A stretch of DNA of 64,000 nt from Rhodococcus_G sp042754225 (GCF_042754225.1 NZ_JBHZAH010000007.1:23142-87141), one strand, 5' to 3'; counted from the first letter of the stretch, positions 1-8,566 are shown. Numbers and translations are program-made. Notes: a model not told the origin generated them from the sequence alone.

Positions 1-927
1 GGTGTCGTCGCCCGCCGACAGGTCGGCGTGCATGCGCACGGCCTCCTCCGGGTTCATGTGAATGTCCGGCCAGTGCTCGTCGTACGCGCCGACCGGCAGC
101 AGCGTGAGGTCGAACGGACCGTGCCGCTCGCCTATCTCCGCGAACCGCGGGGAGTAGCCGGTGTCCCCGCCGAAGAACGCGGCGTGTGCGGACCCGCGCA
201 TCACCCACGACGCCCACAGGGTGGTGTTGCGCTGCAGTCCCCGGCCCGAGAAGTGCCGGGCCTCGGTGCAGGTGAGTGACAGCCCCCCGAGCGTGACCTG
301 CTCGTCCCAGTCCAGCTCGACGATCCGTTCCTCGGGCACCCGCCAGTGCCGCAGGTGAGCGCCGATCCCGGTGGGCACCACGAACGGGGCCCGCTGCGTG
401 CGCACCAGCGCCTCGACGGTCGCCTTGTCCAGGTGGTCGTAGTGATCGTGCGAGATGACGACGGCGTCCACCGGCGGGAGGTCCGCGACGGCGACGGGAG
501 TCGGGTGCAGCCGGGCCGGGCCGATCAGCCGCGACGGCGACACCCGCCGGCTCCACACCGGGTCTGCCAGCACCCGGAACCCGTCGATCTCGACGAGCAC
601 GCTGGAGTGGCCGTACCAGGTCAGCGCCAGTTCTGCCGCCTCGACAGGGGCCAACGGCGTCGCGATCGGGATCGGCCGCCGGGGGCGGCCGAGACGTCCA
701 CGGGTCAGGATCGAGGACAACAGGCTCGACTCGGACCCACGCACCACCTGACTGCTGGGGTCCGTGTTGTGGAAGCGCCTGCCGCGATACCGCGCGGAAC
801 CGTGCGCGTGCGGCGCGATCGCGGCGGTCGAGGCGCCGATCTGGCCGGGCACGCCCCACGCGGCCCTGGCCAGCGCCGCCACGCCCATCACTGCACCCGC
901 GGCCGCCAGTGCGGCCCGCACGCCCAT
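1..927 (-). CDS. MBL-fold metallo-hydrolase (Rv0906-like), 3' end cut by window edge
   Basis: Partial gene; 309 codons are visible and the C-terminus lies beyond base 1. It belongs to the UlaG/NAPE-PLD-like branch of the metallo-beta-lactamase superfamily. The metal-binding motif SHDHYDHLD sits at about residue 160, followed further on by a conserved FFGGDTGYS block that supplies a metal-binding Asp. The N-terminus (MGVRAALAAAGAVMG...) is a short hydrophobic stretch that could be a signal or membrane anchor. The ATG at 927 lies one base after the echA6 stop, so the two genes are probably co-transcribed, as with Rv0905-Rv0906 in M. tuberculosis. The substrate is unknown; a lipid or phosphodiester is plausible from the family. 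Confidence 0.85.
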   Translation of the reverse strand, partial: MGVRAALAAAGAVMGVAALARAAWGVPGQIGASTAAIAPHAHGSARYRGRRFHNTDPSSQVVRGSESSLLSSILTRGRLGRPRRPIPIATPLAPVEAAELALTWYGHSSVLVEIDGFRVLADPVWSRRVSPSRLIGPARLHPTPVAVADLPPVDAVVISHDHYDHLDKATVEALVRTQRAPFVVPTGIGAHLRHWRVPEERIVELDWDEQVTLGGLSLTCTEARHFSGRGLQRNTTLWASWVMRGSAHAAFFGGDTGYSPRFAEIGERHGPFDLTLLPVGAYDEHWPDIHMNPEEAVRMHADLSAGDDT

Positions 928-928
928 C

Positions 929-1660
929 TCAGCGACCCCGGAAGTGGGGGGCACGCTTCTGCTGGCGGGCCGCTCGCGCCTCGAGCATGTCGTCACTTCT
1001 CCATGCCGCGTGCAGCGCGTCGAGCTGCTCCGAGCTCGGGGCGTCCTGGCTACCGTCGTCGTTGAACACGAGCTTGAGGTGCCGCAACGACAGCGGGGCG
1101 AGCGCCGAAATGCGCTTGGCCCAGTCCTGCGCGAGCGGGAGGTCGCCGATCTTGTTGGCCAGCCCGCACCCGAGCGCGTCGGCGGAGCTCAGCTGCTCCG
1201 CCCCCAACAGGACGGTGCGCGCCGGTCCGCCGCCCGCGAGCGAGACGAGCCGCTTCACGGTCCACGAGTCCACCGAGATGCCGAGCTTGGCGGCGGGGAC
1301 CGCGAAGTAGGCCTCGGACGCGACGACCCGCAGGTCCGCGGCGATCGCGAGCTGCGTGCCTGCACCGATCGCCGGGCCGTTGACGGCCGCGATCACCGGC
1401 ACGGGAGCGGAGTCGACGGTGTGCAGCATTTCGAGCAGGGTGTCGGTGAAGCCGTCGGCATACACGTCGCCGGAGAGATCGGCGCCGGCGCAGAAGACGG
1501 ATCCACGGCCGGTGAGCACGATCACGCGCGCGTCGGCGTCGACGGCTTCGTCGATCGCGTCGCGCAGCAGCACGCATTGCTCGGTGTCGAGCGCGTTGCG
1601 GCGGTCCTCGCGCTGCAATTCGATGGTCACCACGTCACCGTCACGGCTGGTCCCGATCAT
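929..1660 (-). CDS. echA6: EchA6-like crotonase-fold acyl-CoA binding protein
   Basis: A 243-residue crotonase-fold protein, the same length as M. tuberculosis EchA6 (Rv0905) and matching it in many blocks, for example NGPAIGAG, AGADLSGD, LLGAEQL and the C-terminal RAARQQKRAPHF. The oxyanion-hole regions (AFCAGADLSG-type and GPAIGAGTQLA) are present. The two glutamates that catalyse hydration in classical enoyl-CoA hydratases are absent: the first falls at VPAAKLGIS and the second at PARTVLLGA. In mycobacteria EchA6 is reported to bind acyl-CoA and feed FAS-II rather than hydrate. I infer the same role here. It is upstream gene of the metallo-hydrolase, one base apart. Confidence 0.85.
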   Translation of the reverse strand: MIGTSRDGDVVTIELQREDRRNALDTEQCVLLRDAIDEAVDADARVIVLTGRGSVFCAGADLSGDVYADGFTDTLLEMLHTVDSAPVPVIAAVNGPAIGAGTQLAIAADLRVVASEAYFAVPAAKLGISVDSWTVKRLVSLAGGGPARTVLLGAEQLSSADALGCGLANKIGDLPLAQDWAKRISALAPLSLRHLKLVFNDDGSQDAPSSEQLDALHAAWRSDDMLEARAARQQKRAPHFRGR

Positions 1661-1698
1661 GGTGTGACCGTACCGTTCACCCCCGGGAGGTTGCCAAC

Positions 1699-2790
1699 AT
1701 GGAAACGCACGTGGACATCGCGGTCATCGGCGCCGGCCAGGCCGGACTGTCGGCCGGGTACTACCTGCGCCGGCTCGGCGGCGATGCCGGAATCGGCTTC
1801 GTCATCCTCGACCACGCCCCGAAGGCTGGCGGTGCCTGGCAGTTCCGCTGGCCCTCATTGACTTTGAGCACCGTCAACCGTGTCCACGACCTCCCCGGCA
1901 TGCCGTTCACCGACGTGCTCGACGACACCGCCGCCACGCAGGTACACGCCGCCGACGCGGTTCCGCGGTACTTCGCCGAGTACGAACGCCGATTCGAACT
2001 ACCGGTCCGGCGGCCCGAGCACGTGCGGGTGGTGTGCGATCAGGGCGACCCTGACGGCCCGCTGACCGTCGAGACGGGCGACGGGGCGCTGATCGTGCGC
2101 GGCATCGTCAACGCCACCGGAACCTGGGAGCATCCGTTCGTCCCGCGTTATCGCGGCGCCGAACTGTTCCGCGGCCGGCAACTGCACACCCGCGACTACA
2201 CCTCGGCCGGGGAGTTCGAGGGCCTGCACGTCGTGGTGGTCGGCGGCGGCATCTCCGCGGTGCAGCTTCTCGACGAGATCTCCCGCGTCACCTCGACCAC
2301 CTGGGTCACCCGCCGCGAACCGCAGTTCCGTGACACCCCCTACACCGCGGAGGAGGGTCGGGCGTCGGTGGCGATCGTCGAGGACCGGGTGCGACGGGGG
2401 CTGCCGCCCGGATCGGTGGTCTCGGTGACCGGGCTACCGCTGACCCCGGCGTTGCGGGCCGCGCGCGAACGCGGCGCACTGCGCCGCCTGCCGATGTTCG
2501 ACGAGATCACCGCCGACGGGGTGCGCTGGGCCGACGGGGGCTTCCAGCGCGCGGACGTGATCCTGTGGTGCACCGGATTCCGTAGCGCCCTGGACCATCT
2601 CGCTCCGCTGAGGCTGCGCGGACCCGGCGGCGGCATCACGATGGACGGCCGCCTGGCGACGCGGGTGGCCGCGGACCCACGCGTGCACCTACTCGGGTAC
2701 GGGCCGTCGGCAAGCACGATCGGCGCGAACCGGGGCGGTCGGGCCGCCGCGGCGGAGCTGATCGAACACCTGAGCCTCGAGTCCCGCTGA
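1699..2790 (+). CDS. Flavin-containing monooxygenase-type NAD(P)/FAD oxidoreductase
   Basis: A 363-residue two-dinucleotide-fold flavoprotein. The FAD-binding GAGQAG motif is at residues 11-16, the NADPH-binding GGGISA at 182-187, and an FMO-type signature FxGxxxHxxxY at 157-167 (F157, G159, H163, Y167). The late segment DVILWCTGF is the usual second FAD contact of this class. It is predicted to oxidise a small nucleophilic or carbonyl substrate using NADPH and oxygen, but the substrate cannot be read from sequence. The ATG at 1699 directly follows an AG-rich stretch. It is divergent from echA6 and converges on the AraC gene with only 5 bases between stops. Confidence 0.8.
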   Translation: METHVDIAVIGAGQAGLSAGYYLRRLGGDAGIGFVILDHAPKAGGAWQFRWPSLTLSTVNRVHDLPGMPFTDVLDDTAATQVHAADAVPRYFAEYERRFELPVRRPEHVRVVCDQGDPDGPLTVETGDGALIVRGIVNATGTWEHPFVPRYRGAELFRGRQLHTRDYTSAGEFEGLHVVVVGGGISAVQLLDEISRVTSTTWVTRREPQFRDTPYTAEEGRASVAIVEDRVRRGLPPGSVVSVTGLPLTPALRAARERGALRRLPMFDEITADGVRWADGGFQRADVILWCTGFRSALDHLAPLRLRGPGGGITMDGRLATRVAADPRVHLLGYGPSASTIGANRGGRAAAAELIEHLSLESR

Positions 2791-2795
2791 CCCGG

Positions 2796-3698
2796 TCACA
2801 CCCGAGCCAGGCTCCCCCGCCGGATCTCTCGTGGCGTCCAGCCCGTGACCTCGCGAACCGCGCGACCGAACTGGCTGAGTCCGGCGAATCCGCTTCGGCG
2901 GGCTATCTGGCCGATCGACAGTCCGGCGTGGTCGGGGTCGGAGAGCAACTCCACCCCGTATCGGACCCGGGTGCCGCGGATCATGCCGTAGACCGTGAGC
3001 CCTTCGCCCTCCATCAGCTTGTGCAGGTAGCGGGTGCTCACGTTGATGCCGGCCGCCACACGATCGACGTTGAGCGCGGGATCCGCGAAGTTCTTCTCGA
3101 TGAATCGGTGCACACGGGCACGGTTGCCCATGGTCATGTCGTGCGGATCGGGTTCGCGATCCGACGGTTGGCGGATCACGGCCAGCGCAATGTCGACGAC
3201 CGCGTGCTCGATCAGCGACGACTCGATGGCCGAGGTCGGCTCGTGCGCGGTCAACGGCTCGAGCAGGCCTGCCAACGCGACACCGAGCGGGGATCCGGAC
3301 ACGACTGCGCCATCGAGGATTCGCGGGTCGAGAGACTTGGCGGCCAGCAGCGTGCGCGGCAGGTAGACGAACGCCATGTCGCTGTGGTCCGACAGGTCGA
3401 GCTCGAAACCCCGCCCGAAGTCCACGTACACGACGTCGCCCGCACGCGCGTGAACCGTTGCCCGATCCTGCTCGAGACCAACGGATCCCGCGCGAACGCA
3501 GCCGAGCGCGACGTAGTCGCCCATGGCATCGTCCAGCATGCTCCCGGTACGGCTGCCCGTCACCGCCGTCGACCGCATCCGGTTGACCCGGACATCGCCG
3601 AAGTCCGTGGACATCATCGAGGCGCTGAACCTCGCCGGCTCGTCGGCGCTGAACAAGCAGGCGCCCGAGAACACTTCGATCCCCTCCGGACCCGCCAT
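2796..3698 (-). CDS. AraC-family transcriptional regulator
   Basis: A 300-residue regulator from the ATG at 3698. The C-terminal third carries the two helix-turn-helix motifs of the AraC/XylS family: VDRVAAGINVSTRYLHKLM and the later IGQIARRSGFAGLSQFGRAV with the family ending GWTPREIRRG. The N-terminal two thirds resemble the AraC-binding-like cupin domain found in many actinobacterial regulators. An upstream TTG at 3791 would add 31 residues of low-complexity sequence; I prefer ATG because GGGGTGGA lies about 7 bases ahead of it. It lies next to the convergent flavin monooxygenase gene, so it may regulate that gene or the divergent CPBP gene; this is inference. Confidence 0.8.
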   Translation of the reverse strand: MAGPEGIEVFSGACLFSADEPARFSASMMSTDFGDVRVNRMRSTAVTGSRTGSMLDDAMGDYVALGCVRAGSVGLEQDRATVHARAGDVVYVDFGRGFELDLSDHSDMAFVYLPRTLLAAKSLDPRILDGAVVSGSPLGVALAGLLEPLTAHEPTSAIESSLIEHAVVDIALAVIRQPSDREPDPHDMTMGNRARVHRFIEKNFADPALNVDRVAAGINVSTRYLHKLMEGEGLTVYGMIRGTRVRYGVELLSDPDHAGLSIGQIARRSGFAGLSQFGRAVREVTGWTPREIRRGSLARV

Positions 3699-3870
3699 GT
3701 CGATTCCACCCCGGAAGCGCTGCGTCAAACGCGAGTCACTCGAACCTGCGTGCAACCGCCCCTGCCTTCCCCCAAGAGTTTCGCTCGACAATAACTCAGC
3801 CCGAGCGAGGGTTCCTGTTCCCGGCGCGACGTCGGTCCGCCGCGCCGGTTCGCCCAGGTACCATCCGCCG

Positions 3871-4701
3871 ATGACGCATGAACGCGGCGATGTTGCTCGG
3901 TGGCGACGCCCCAGCGTATGGCTGGCAATCGGGCTTCTGGTGGCCTACCTGGTCTTCTATCTTCTTGTGGCACGGCTGATCACGACGATCTTCTCCGACC
4001 GGATCGACAAGGACAATGTCCTGTCCTCCGCGTCCAGCATCCTGCTCGGTGTCGCATTGCCGATCGCGATCGGTGCGATCGCGTTGCTCGTCGTGGCCAC
4101 CCGACTCGGCATGCTCGGGAAGATCTTCGGGCGTCAGCCCATCCGGGGACGCGGCTGGATGTGGATCGGCCCCGGGCTGGTTCTAGCCGCCATCATCGCG
4201 CATCTGACTGGGACGGAGTGGAATTCGTGGACCGGTGGGCAGATCGTGGCAATGTTCGTCCTGGGCGCCTGCGTCGGCGTGACGGAGGAGCTGGCCACCC
4301 GCGGATTGGCGGTTCAGATCCTGCGCGACGCCAGACACGGTGAGCGGTTCGTCGCCGTCGTCTCCTCGTTGTTGTTCGCACTGATGCACACGGTGAACCT
4401 CATCTCCGGAATGGCGCTGTCCACGGTTGGCGCAACAGTCGTCTACACCTTCGCCTTCGGCATGTGCATGTACCTCGCCATGCGAGTGACCGGCACGATC
4501 TGGGCGGCAATCGTTCTCCATGCCCTCACCGACCCGACGACGTTCCTTTCCTCCGGTGGGCTGGACAAGGCGGTGGGCAGCACGAGCGCGGGCGGTGCGA
4601 TCGCCGCCCTCGTGACGATCGCGCTCATCGCCTTCGGCGCCGTCGCGGCCTTCCTCGTCCGAGGCACGGTCCGAACACCCGAGGATTCGCCCGCTGCCTG
4701 A
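3871..4701 (+). CDS. CPBP-family intramembrane metalloprotease
   Basis: A 276-residue multi-pass membrane protein with the three motifs of the CPBP (Abi, CAAX protease and bacteriocin-processing) family: EELATRG with E139, E140 and R144; FALMH with F169 and H173; and HALTD with H217. About seven to eight hydrophobic segments are visible, the first at residues 16-36. These glutamates and histidines form the predicted active site within the membrane. Family members process prenylated or membrane-bound proteins or give immunity to bacteriocins; the target here is unknown. It is divergent from the AraC regulator and nearly abuts the convergent gene ending at 4711. Confidence 0.85.
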   Translation: MTHERGDVARWRRPSVWLAIGLLVAYLVFYLLVARLITTIFSDRIDKDNVLSSASSILLGVALPIAIGAIALLVVATRLGMLGKIFGRQPIRGRGWMWIGPGLVLAAIIAHLTGTEWNSWTGGQIVAMFVLGACVGVTEELATRGLAVQILRDARHGERFVAVVSSLLFALMHTVNLISGMALSTVGATVVYTFAFGMCMYLAMRVTGTIWAAIVLHALTDPTTFLSSGGLDKAVGSTSAGGAIAALVTIALIAFGAVAAFLVRGTVRTPEDSPAA

Positions 4702-4710
4702 TTCGCCGGG

Positions 4711-5439
4711 TCAGTGGACGGGAGCGACCGAGCCCGCGGTCGGGCCGTCGGCGAGCGCACGCAGGGCGGGCCGTATCCGCGCGCCGATGCGCGGCTCCGG
4801 AGTGCCTGCCAGTTCGAGCGCCGGGTTGCCCCACGGCGTGCGCGTGGAGTCGCGGTGCTCGAATTCCCAGCCCAGCGTCGAGTTCAGTCCGCCGGCAAGG
4901 GCATGGTGGTACTCGTCCCAGCCGTACTGCTGCCAGTCGAGGAACCGCTCGGGCACCAACGGTCGCCACAACGCGTCGTGCAGGGCGGGCGCCTTGGCCG
5001 GCACATACACGCGGGTGTGGACCGTGCGCCGCTCACTGGAGATGTCGGAGTCGGCGAGCGCGACGAGACCGACTGCGGGACACCACTCGACTCCGGTGCC
5101 TACGTCGAGTCGAACCACCGTCGCATGCCGTTCCCACATGACGAGCGCTCGGTCGATGGCCGCGCGGTGCGCGGCGACGACTGCGTCGAGACACTCCGGT
5201 CCCCCGGCGAATGCCGCGGCCTGCACGGACATCATCGGCGAGAACGAGATCTCGAATCCGACAACCTGCGTCGAGGTGCGGTTTCCAGCACCGGCGGCGA
5301 ACAGCCACTCCACCGACTTCCGGTCCGGCGGACGGGCGAACACCATTCCGCCGCTGGACGCCCCCGCCCATTGCAGACGGGTGATCTCACCGGCCCACAG
5401 CGATGGAATCGAATTCGCATGCGCGACAACCCACGTCAT
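4711..5439 (-). CDS. TrwC/MobF relaxase-fold protein lacking catalytic residues
   Basis: A 242-residue protein whose middle and C-terminal parts follow the TrwC/TraA relaxase fold in order: VVGFEISFSPMMSVQ matches the GFDLTFSAPKSVS block, then AAHRAAIDRALVMWERHA, then VHTRVYVP in place of the metal-binding LHTHVVVA, then ALWRPLVPERFLDWQ and GGLNSTLGWEF. The HxH metal triad is broken (HTR for HTH) and no N-terminal catalytic tyrosine pair is present, so nicking activity is unlikely. No helicase domain or transfer genes are nearby. The start is uncertain: ATG at 5439 is used, while GTG at 5463 or 5529 would extend it. It lies downstream of the pseudokinase gene on the same strand. The assignment is by motif order only. 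Confidence 0.55.
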   Translation of the reverse strand: MTWVVAHANSIPSLWAGEITRLQWAGASSGGMVFARPPDRKSVEWLFAAGAGNRTSTQVVGFEISFSPMMSVQAAAFAGGPECLDAVVAAHRAAIDRALVMWERHATVVRLDVGTGVEWCPAVGLVALADSDISSERRTVHTRVYVPAKAPALHDALWRPLVPERFLDWQQYGWDEYHHALAGGLNSTLGWEFEHRDSTRTPWGNPALELAGTPEPRIGARIRPALRALADGPTAGSVAPVH

Positions 5440-5543
5440 AGCAGAGATTGTCGCACTCCAATTCACCGAGCGCCGCTCGAGATTCGAAGTCGCGAAGCAC
5501 CGTGCGCGATTCGTCGAATCCGTGTTCACAGATCGCGCACCGC

Positions 5544-6449
5544 TCAGACCAGGGAGGTCCCCACGAACCAGCCGAGCGCTCCGAGGAAAATCACGACCAG
5601 CACCGAGATCGCCACGAACACCCGAACATCCACCGCGGAGCGACCTCCGTCCGAACTGAACGCCGTCTCGCTGCGGGGCGCCCCGGCTCGGGCGGCGGCC
5701 TCCGTCTCCGCCGCGGCTCGGGCGGCATCCTCCGTCTCCGCCGCGGCCCGCGCGACGACGTACTCGAGGGTGCGTACGACGAGATCAGCACTGGACGAAC
5801 CGCAAGATCCCGCCCCAGCGGTGAGTTCGTCGAACGCGGCGCTCAGGACCCGAACGTCCTCCTGCTGAGCGGCATCCGGATGCCGACCCGAAAACGCCAG
5901 GTAGGCGACCCCGTCCACGCTGATTCGGATCCGATTCGGATCATCCAGGGAGACAACCCGTTCGGGATGCCGATGTGCACCCTCGACCCCGCGGGCCAGG
6001 GGCAGAAGTGCCTCCGCGGCTCCGGCGACACTCGGTCCGCTCGCCGCGACCTCCGCGAGTGAGCGACTCGGCAACCACTCGGACACCACGACCGCGCACG
6101 ACTGCACGGCCGTCATGTCCAGGATCGGCGCCAGGGCCTCGGACCTCACCCGCCCCAACCAGACGGTGCCCGCGAAACAGTCCGCGACGGCCGCAGCGAC
6201 ATCGGGCCCGCGACTTCGGAGGTCGAGCACCGTCAGCGCGACCTCCTGTCCCGTCGCCAGGTCGTGGGCGTGCCAGAACTCGGTGTCCGACCTCGCGGCA
6301 GAGGACTCGAGCAACCGGTACCGCCCGGCCGCGAACAGTGCGCCCGGCACGCGTTCCGGCGTCGGGGGCATCGGCTTCGGCCGCGTGATCGAGTTCGACG
6401 GGATCGGCGGCGTCCGCTTCTGGTTCCGACGTCGGTGGTCAGTGCGCAT
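5544..6449 (-). CDS. Membrane-anchored protein kinase-like (pseudokinase) protein
   Basis: A 301-residue protein. The N-terminal domain starts with GRYRLLESSAARSDTEFWHAHD followed by EVALTVLD, which mirrors the N-lobe of actinobacterial kinase-like domains such as that fused to mycobacterial MviN. The VAL(K) lysine is replaced by threonine, and no HRD or DFG motif is visible, so catalysis is not expected. The C-terminal end (about residues 275-297, VAISVLVVIFLGALGWFVG) is a single membrane segment. Before it lies an Ala/Glu-rich duplicated stretch of AAAETE units, encoded by a short DNA repeat around 5690-5755. GTG at 6458 is an alternative start. It may act as a scaffold with the downstream relaxase-like protein. 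Confidence 0.6.
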   Translation of the reverse strand: MRTDHRRRNQKRTPPIPSNSITRPKPMPPTPERVPGALFAAGRYRLLESSAARSDTEFWHAHDLATGQEVALTVLDLRSRGPDVAAAVADCFAGTVWLGRVRSEALAPILDMTAVQSCAVVVSEWLPSRSLAEVAASGPSVAGAAEALLPLARGVEGAHRHPERVVSLDDPNRIRISVDGVAYLAFSGRHPDAAQQEDVRVLSAAFDELTAGAGSCGSSSADLVVRTLEYVVARAAAETEDAARAAAETEAAARAGAPRSETAFSSDGGRSAVDVRVFVAISVLVVIFLGALGWFVGTSLV

Positions 6450-6585
6450 GCGCAGCACCCCGCGTCATGCACCCGATTCTCGCACTCGCGGTCCCCGCCC
6501 GCCGGGCGACGACGGCCGGGGCGATCACCGTGCGCGAATTGTGCAATCCCCGTGCGCGGATCGCCCGGCCCCCGGCGGGCACGTC

Positions 6586-8436
6586 TCAGGGCTCGGGCAC
6601 CACCACGCCGACCGGACCGACCCCGATGCACAGCGCCAGCCCCGGGTCGAGGCTGCGCACGACCAGCCGGTCACCGCCGCCCACGAGGCGAACGAACACG
6701 CTGTTGGGTCCGCGCCGGACCGGCACCGTCACCGGATCACCGTCCCGCATGGCCACGTCGATCCGGCCGTCCTCGCTCGCGTAGTAGTTCAGCTGCGCCG
6801 TCCACTCCCAGTTCGACATCGGCCCGTCCAGCGGCAGTTCCGACCCCTCGGCGGTGACACGGTGACCGCAGCCGGGCACCGGGCCGTCGGTGATCGCGCG
6901 GGTCCAGGTGACCTCCGCATCGACGACCGCGCCCGCGTCGTCGATCATCCGGAGTTCGGGCGTGGATTCGGCGAAGGCTGGCCGGTCCGGCAGCGGCGCG
7001 AACACCCGGCCGGCCAGGTTGTGCGGGTGGGCGACCGGAAGCAACACCCAGATCGAGACGGGCTGTTCGAGCAGCGGGACGTCGCGGTGCGCGGCGAGGG
7101 AGGACCGCACCGTGGCCAGGTACTCGACCGTCGGATTGTCCTCCCAGCTCCTACTGAACGTCGCCGTCGACCACAGGCAACTCGCACCGAACGTCACCGC
7201 GAGCCCGGCCGCGACGGCGCGACGAGCGTTGGCGGGAGGGCCGGCCCCGGCCGCCCAGCGGTCACGCACGGGGGCGCGCAGTACCAGCGCCACCGCGATC
7301 GCGATCACGACTGAGCTGTCCGCCAGATAGCGCAGCGTCTGCCCGAGTTCGTAGGTGGTGCCCGGCCCCGATCTGGCGATCACCATCGCCGCCTCGGACG
7401 CAAGCACGTACGCGATCGCCGCAGGCCACACGCACCCGACGCGGCGCTTCCACACCACGCTGCCGACGACGACCACGACCGCCGTCGCCACCCCAACTGC
7501 GACCACCACCGTCGGCGGATCCGCCCACGGCGGGCTCGGCGGCCAGCGATCCCACACCCACGGCCCGCCGAGCATCGTCGGGAACAGGCCCCTCGTGGTC
7601 GTGTGGGTCAGCAGCTCGGACGTCATCTCCGAGTCGTGCACGGCGACCGTCGGGTTCACCGCGAACCGGTACACCGCCGCCCAGACGGCGAGCACCACCG
7701 CGGCCGGGCCCCACAGCGCGGCGCCACGGACCAGGGTCCCGCGCACCGGCCGTCGACGGCCGTCGACCCGGCGCAACAGCACGACCACCGCGAAGGCCAC
7801 GAACGGGACGAGAACGGACTTCTCGAAGAACAGCAGCGACCCGGCGAACACCGCCGTCCCGCTCACCGCATAGCGGCGCCGGCCGGTGCGACACAGCACC
7901 ACCGCATCCGCGGCAACCCAGGCCAGGCCCGCTTGCAACGGCAACGCGTTCAGCCCCGCCGCCCACCACGCGAACGAGGGCAGCGTCAGCGGCGAGAACA
8001 GGTACAGGCCCAGCGGGACCAGCAGGGCAGGTCTGCGGCCGAGCAGGGCCGTCAGCAGTCGCAGCACGGCCAGCGAGGCGAGCGCCTGCAGCAGCACCAG
8101 CATCACTGCGGGCACCGCCCACTGGTACGGGGCCAGCCGGGTCGCGACACCCGCCACGAGGAAGGCCGCAGGCATGAAGTGCCCGTCGTGGTCGTAGAGG
8201 AGGAACTCCGGCGACAACAACGGCAACGCCGCCGAGCGGCCGGTCAGGATCAGGTCGTCCCAGTAGAAGTAGCCCCGCGCCGCGACGACGCCGCGCACCA
8301 CCAACTGGATCGCGATCAGTGCGACCGCGAACTGCAGCACGCGGGCGCCGGTCGGTCGCCACCACGGCTCGGTGCCCGAGTCCGGCGCTCCGGCCGACGT
8401 CACGACGTCGGGCGGACCTGCAGCTGGGGCTCGCAT
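6586..8436 (-). CDS. Large polytopic membrane protein, possible GT-C glycosyltransferase
   Basis: A 616-residue protein with around ten to eleven hydrophobic segments across the first 400 residues (the first at roughly 30-52) and a soluble C-terminal domain of about 200 residues rich in beta strands. An acidic pair follows the first membrane helix (FYWDDLIL), the position where GT-C lipid-linked-sugar transferases keep a catalytic DD, ED or DE motif. This is suggestive but not decisive. The C-terminal region contains repeated Trp and Asn residues typical of extracytoplasmic carbohydrate-binding folds. No close family is recognised. The ATG at 8436 is clear. Downstream of its stop a GC-rich inverted repeat (6563-6580) may end transcription. 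Confidence 0.6.
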   Translation of the reverse strand: MRAPAAGPPDVVTSAGAPDSGTEPWWRPTGARVLQFAVALIAIQLVVRGVVAARGYFYWDDLILTGRSAALPLLSPEFLLYDHDGHFMPAAFLVAGVATRLAPYQWAVPAVMLVLLQALASLAVLRLLTALLGRRPALLVPLGLYLFSPLTLPSFAWWAAGLNALPLQAGLAWVAADAVVLCRTGRRRYAVSGTAVFAGSLLFFEKSVLVPFVAFAVVVLLRRVDGRRRPVRGTLVRGAALWGPAAVVLAVWAAVYRFAVNPTVAVHDSEMTSELLTHTTTRGLFPTMLGGPWVWDRWPPSPPWADPPTVVVAVGVATAVVVVVGSVVWKRRVGCVWPAAIAYVLASEAAMVIARSGPGTTYELGQTLRYLADSSVVIAIAVALVLRAPVRDRWAAGAGPPANARRAVAAGLAVTFGASCLWSTATFSRSWEDNPTVEYLATVRSSLAAHRDVPLLEQPVSIWVLLPVAHPHNLAGRVFAPLPDRPAFAESTPELRMIDDAGAVVDAEVTWTRAITDGPVPGCGHRVTAEGSELPLDGPMSNWEWTAQLNYYASEDGRIDVAMRDGDPVTVPVRRGPNSVFVRLVGGGDRLVVRSLDPGLALCIGVGPVGVVVPEP

Positions 8437-8481
8437 ATGGACAAACCCTAGCCCGCGCGGCCGAGGCCGCAGGTCAGCCGA

Positions 8482-8566
8482 GACGCAGCGCGTCAGCTCA
8501 CCCGCGACGCAGCGCGTCAGTTCACCCGCGACGCAGCGCGTCAGTTCACCCGCGACGCAGCGCGTC
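8482..8566. repeat. Four 24-bp tandem repeats, each a 5-bp-stem hairpin
   Basis: The 13-mer GACGCAGCGCGTC (arms GACGC/GCGTC, 3-base loop) occurs at 8482, 8506, 8530 and 8554, exactly 24 bases apart. The last copy is the end of the glutaredoxin reading frame on the minus strand, so the 3' end of the gene (DALRRG plus TGA) is repeated in frame three more times downstream, each copy with its own stop; the most distal copy has diverged. Confidence 0.9.

Noticed and set aside
764..1861. Long open frames opposite echA6 and the metallo-hydrolase
   Set aside because: Composition is Arg/Ala-rich without domains; they are antisense shadows of the real genes.
4711..5439. Active conjugative or mobilisable element
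   Set aside because: No helicase, coupling protein, integrase or att repeats nearby, and the relaxase active site is lost.
6563..6580. GC-rich inverted repeat GCCCG...CGGGC after the membrane protein gene
   Set aside because: Short arms and no T run; could arise by chance in such GC-rich DNA, so not called a terminator.
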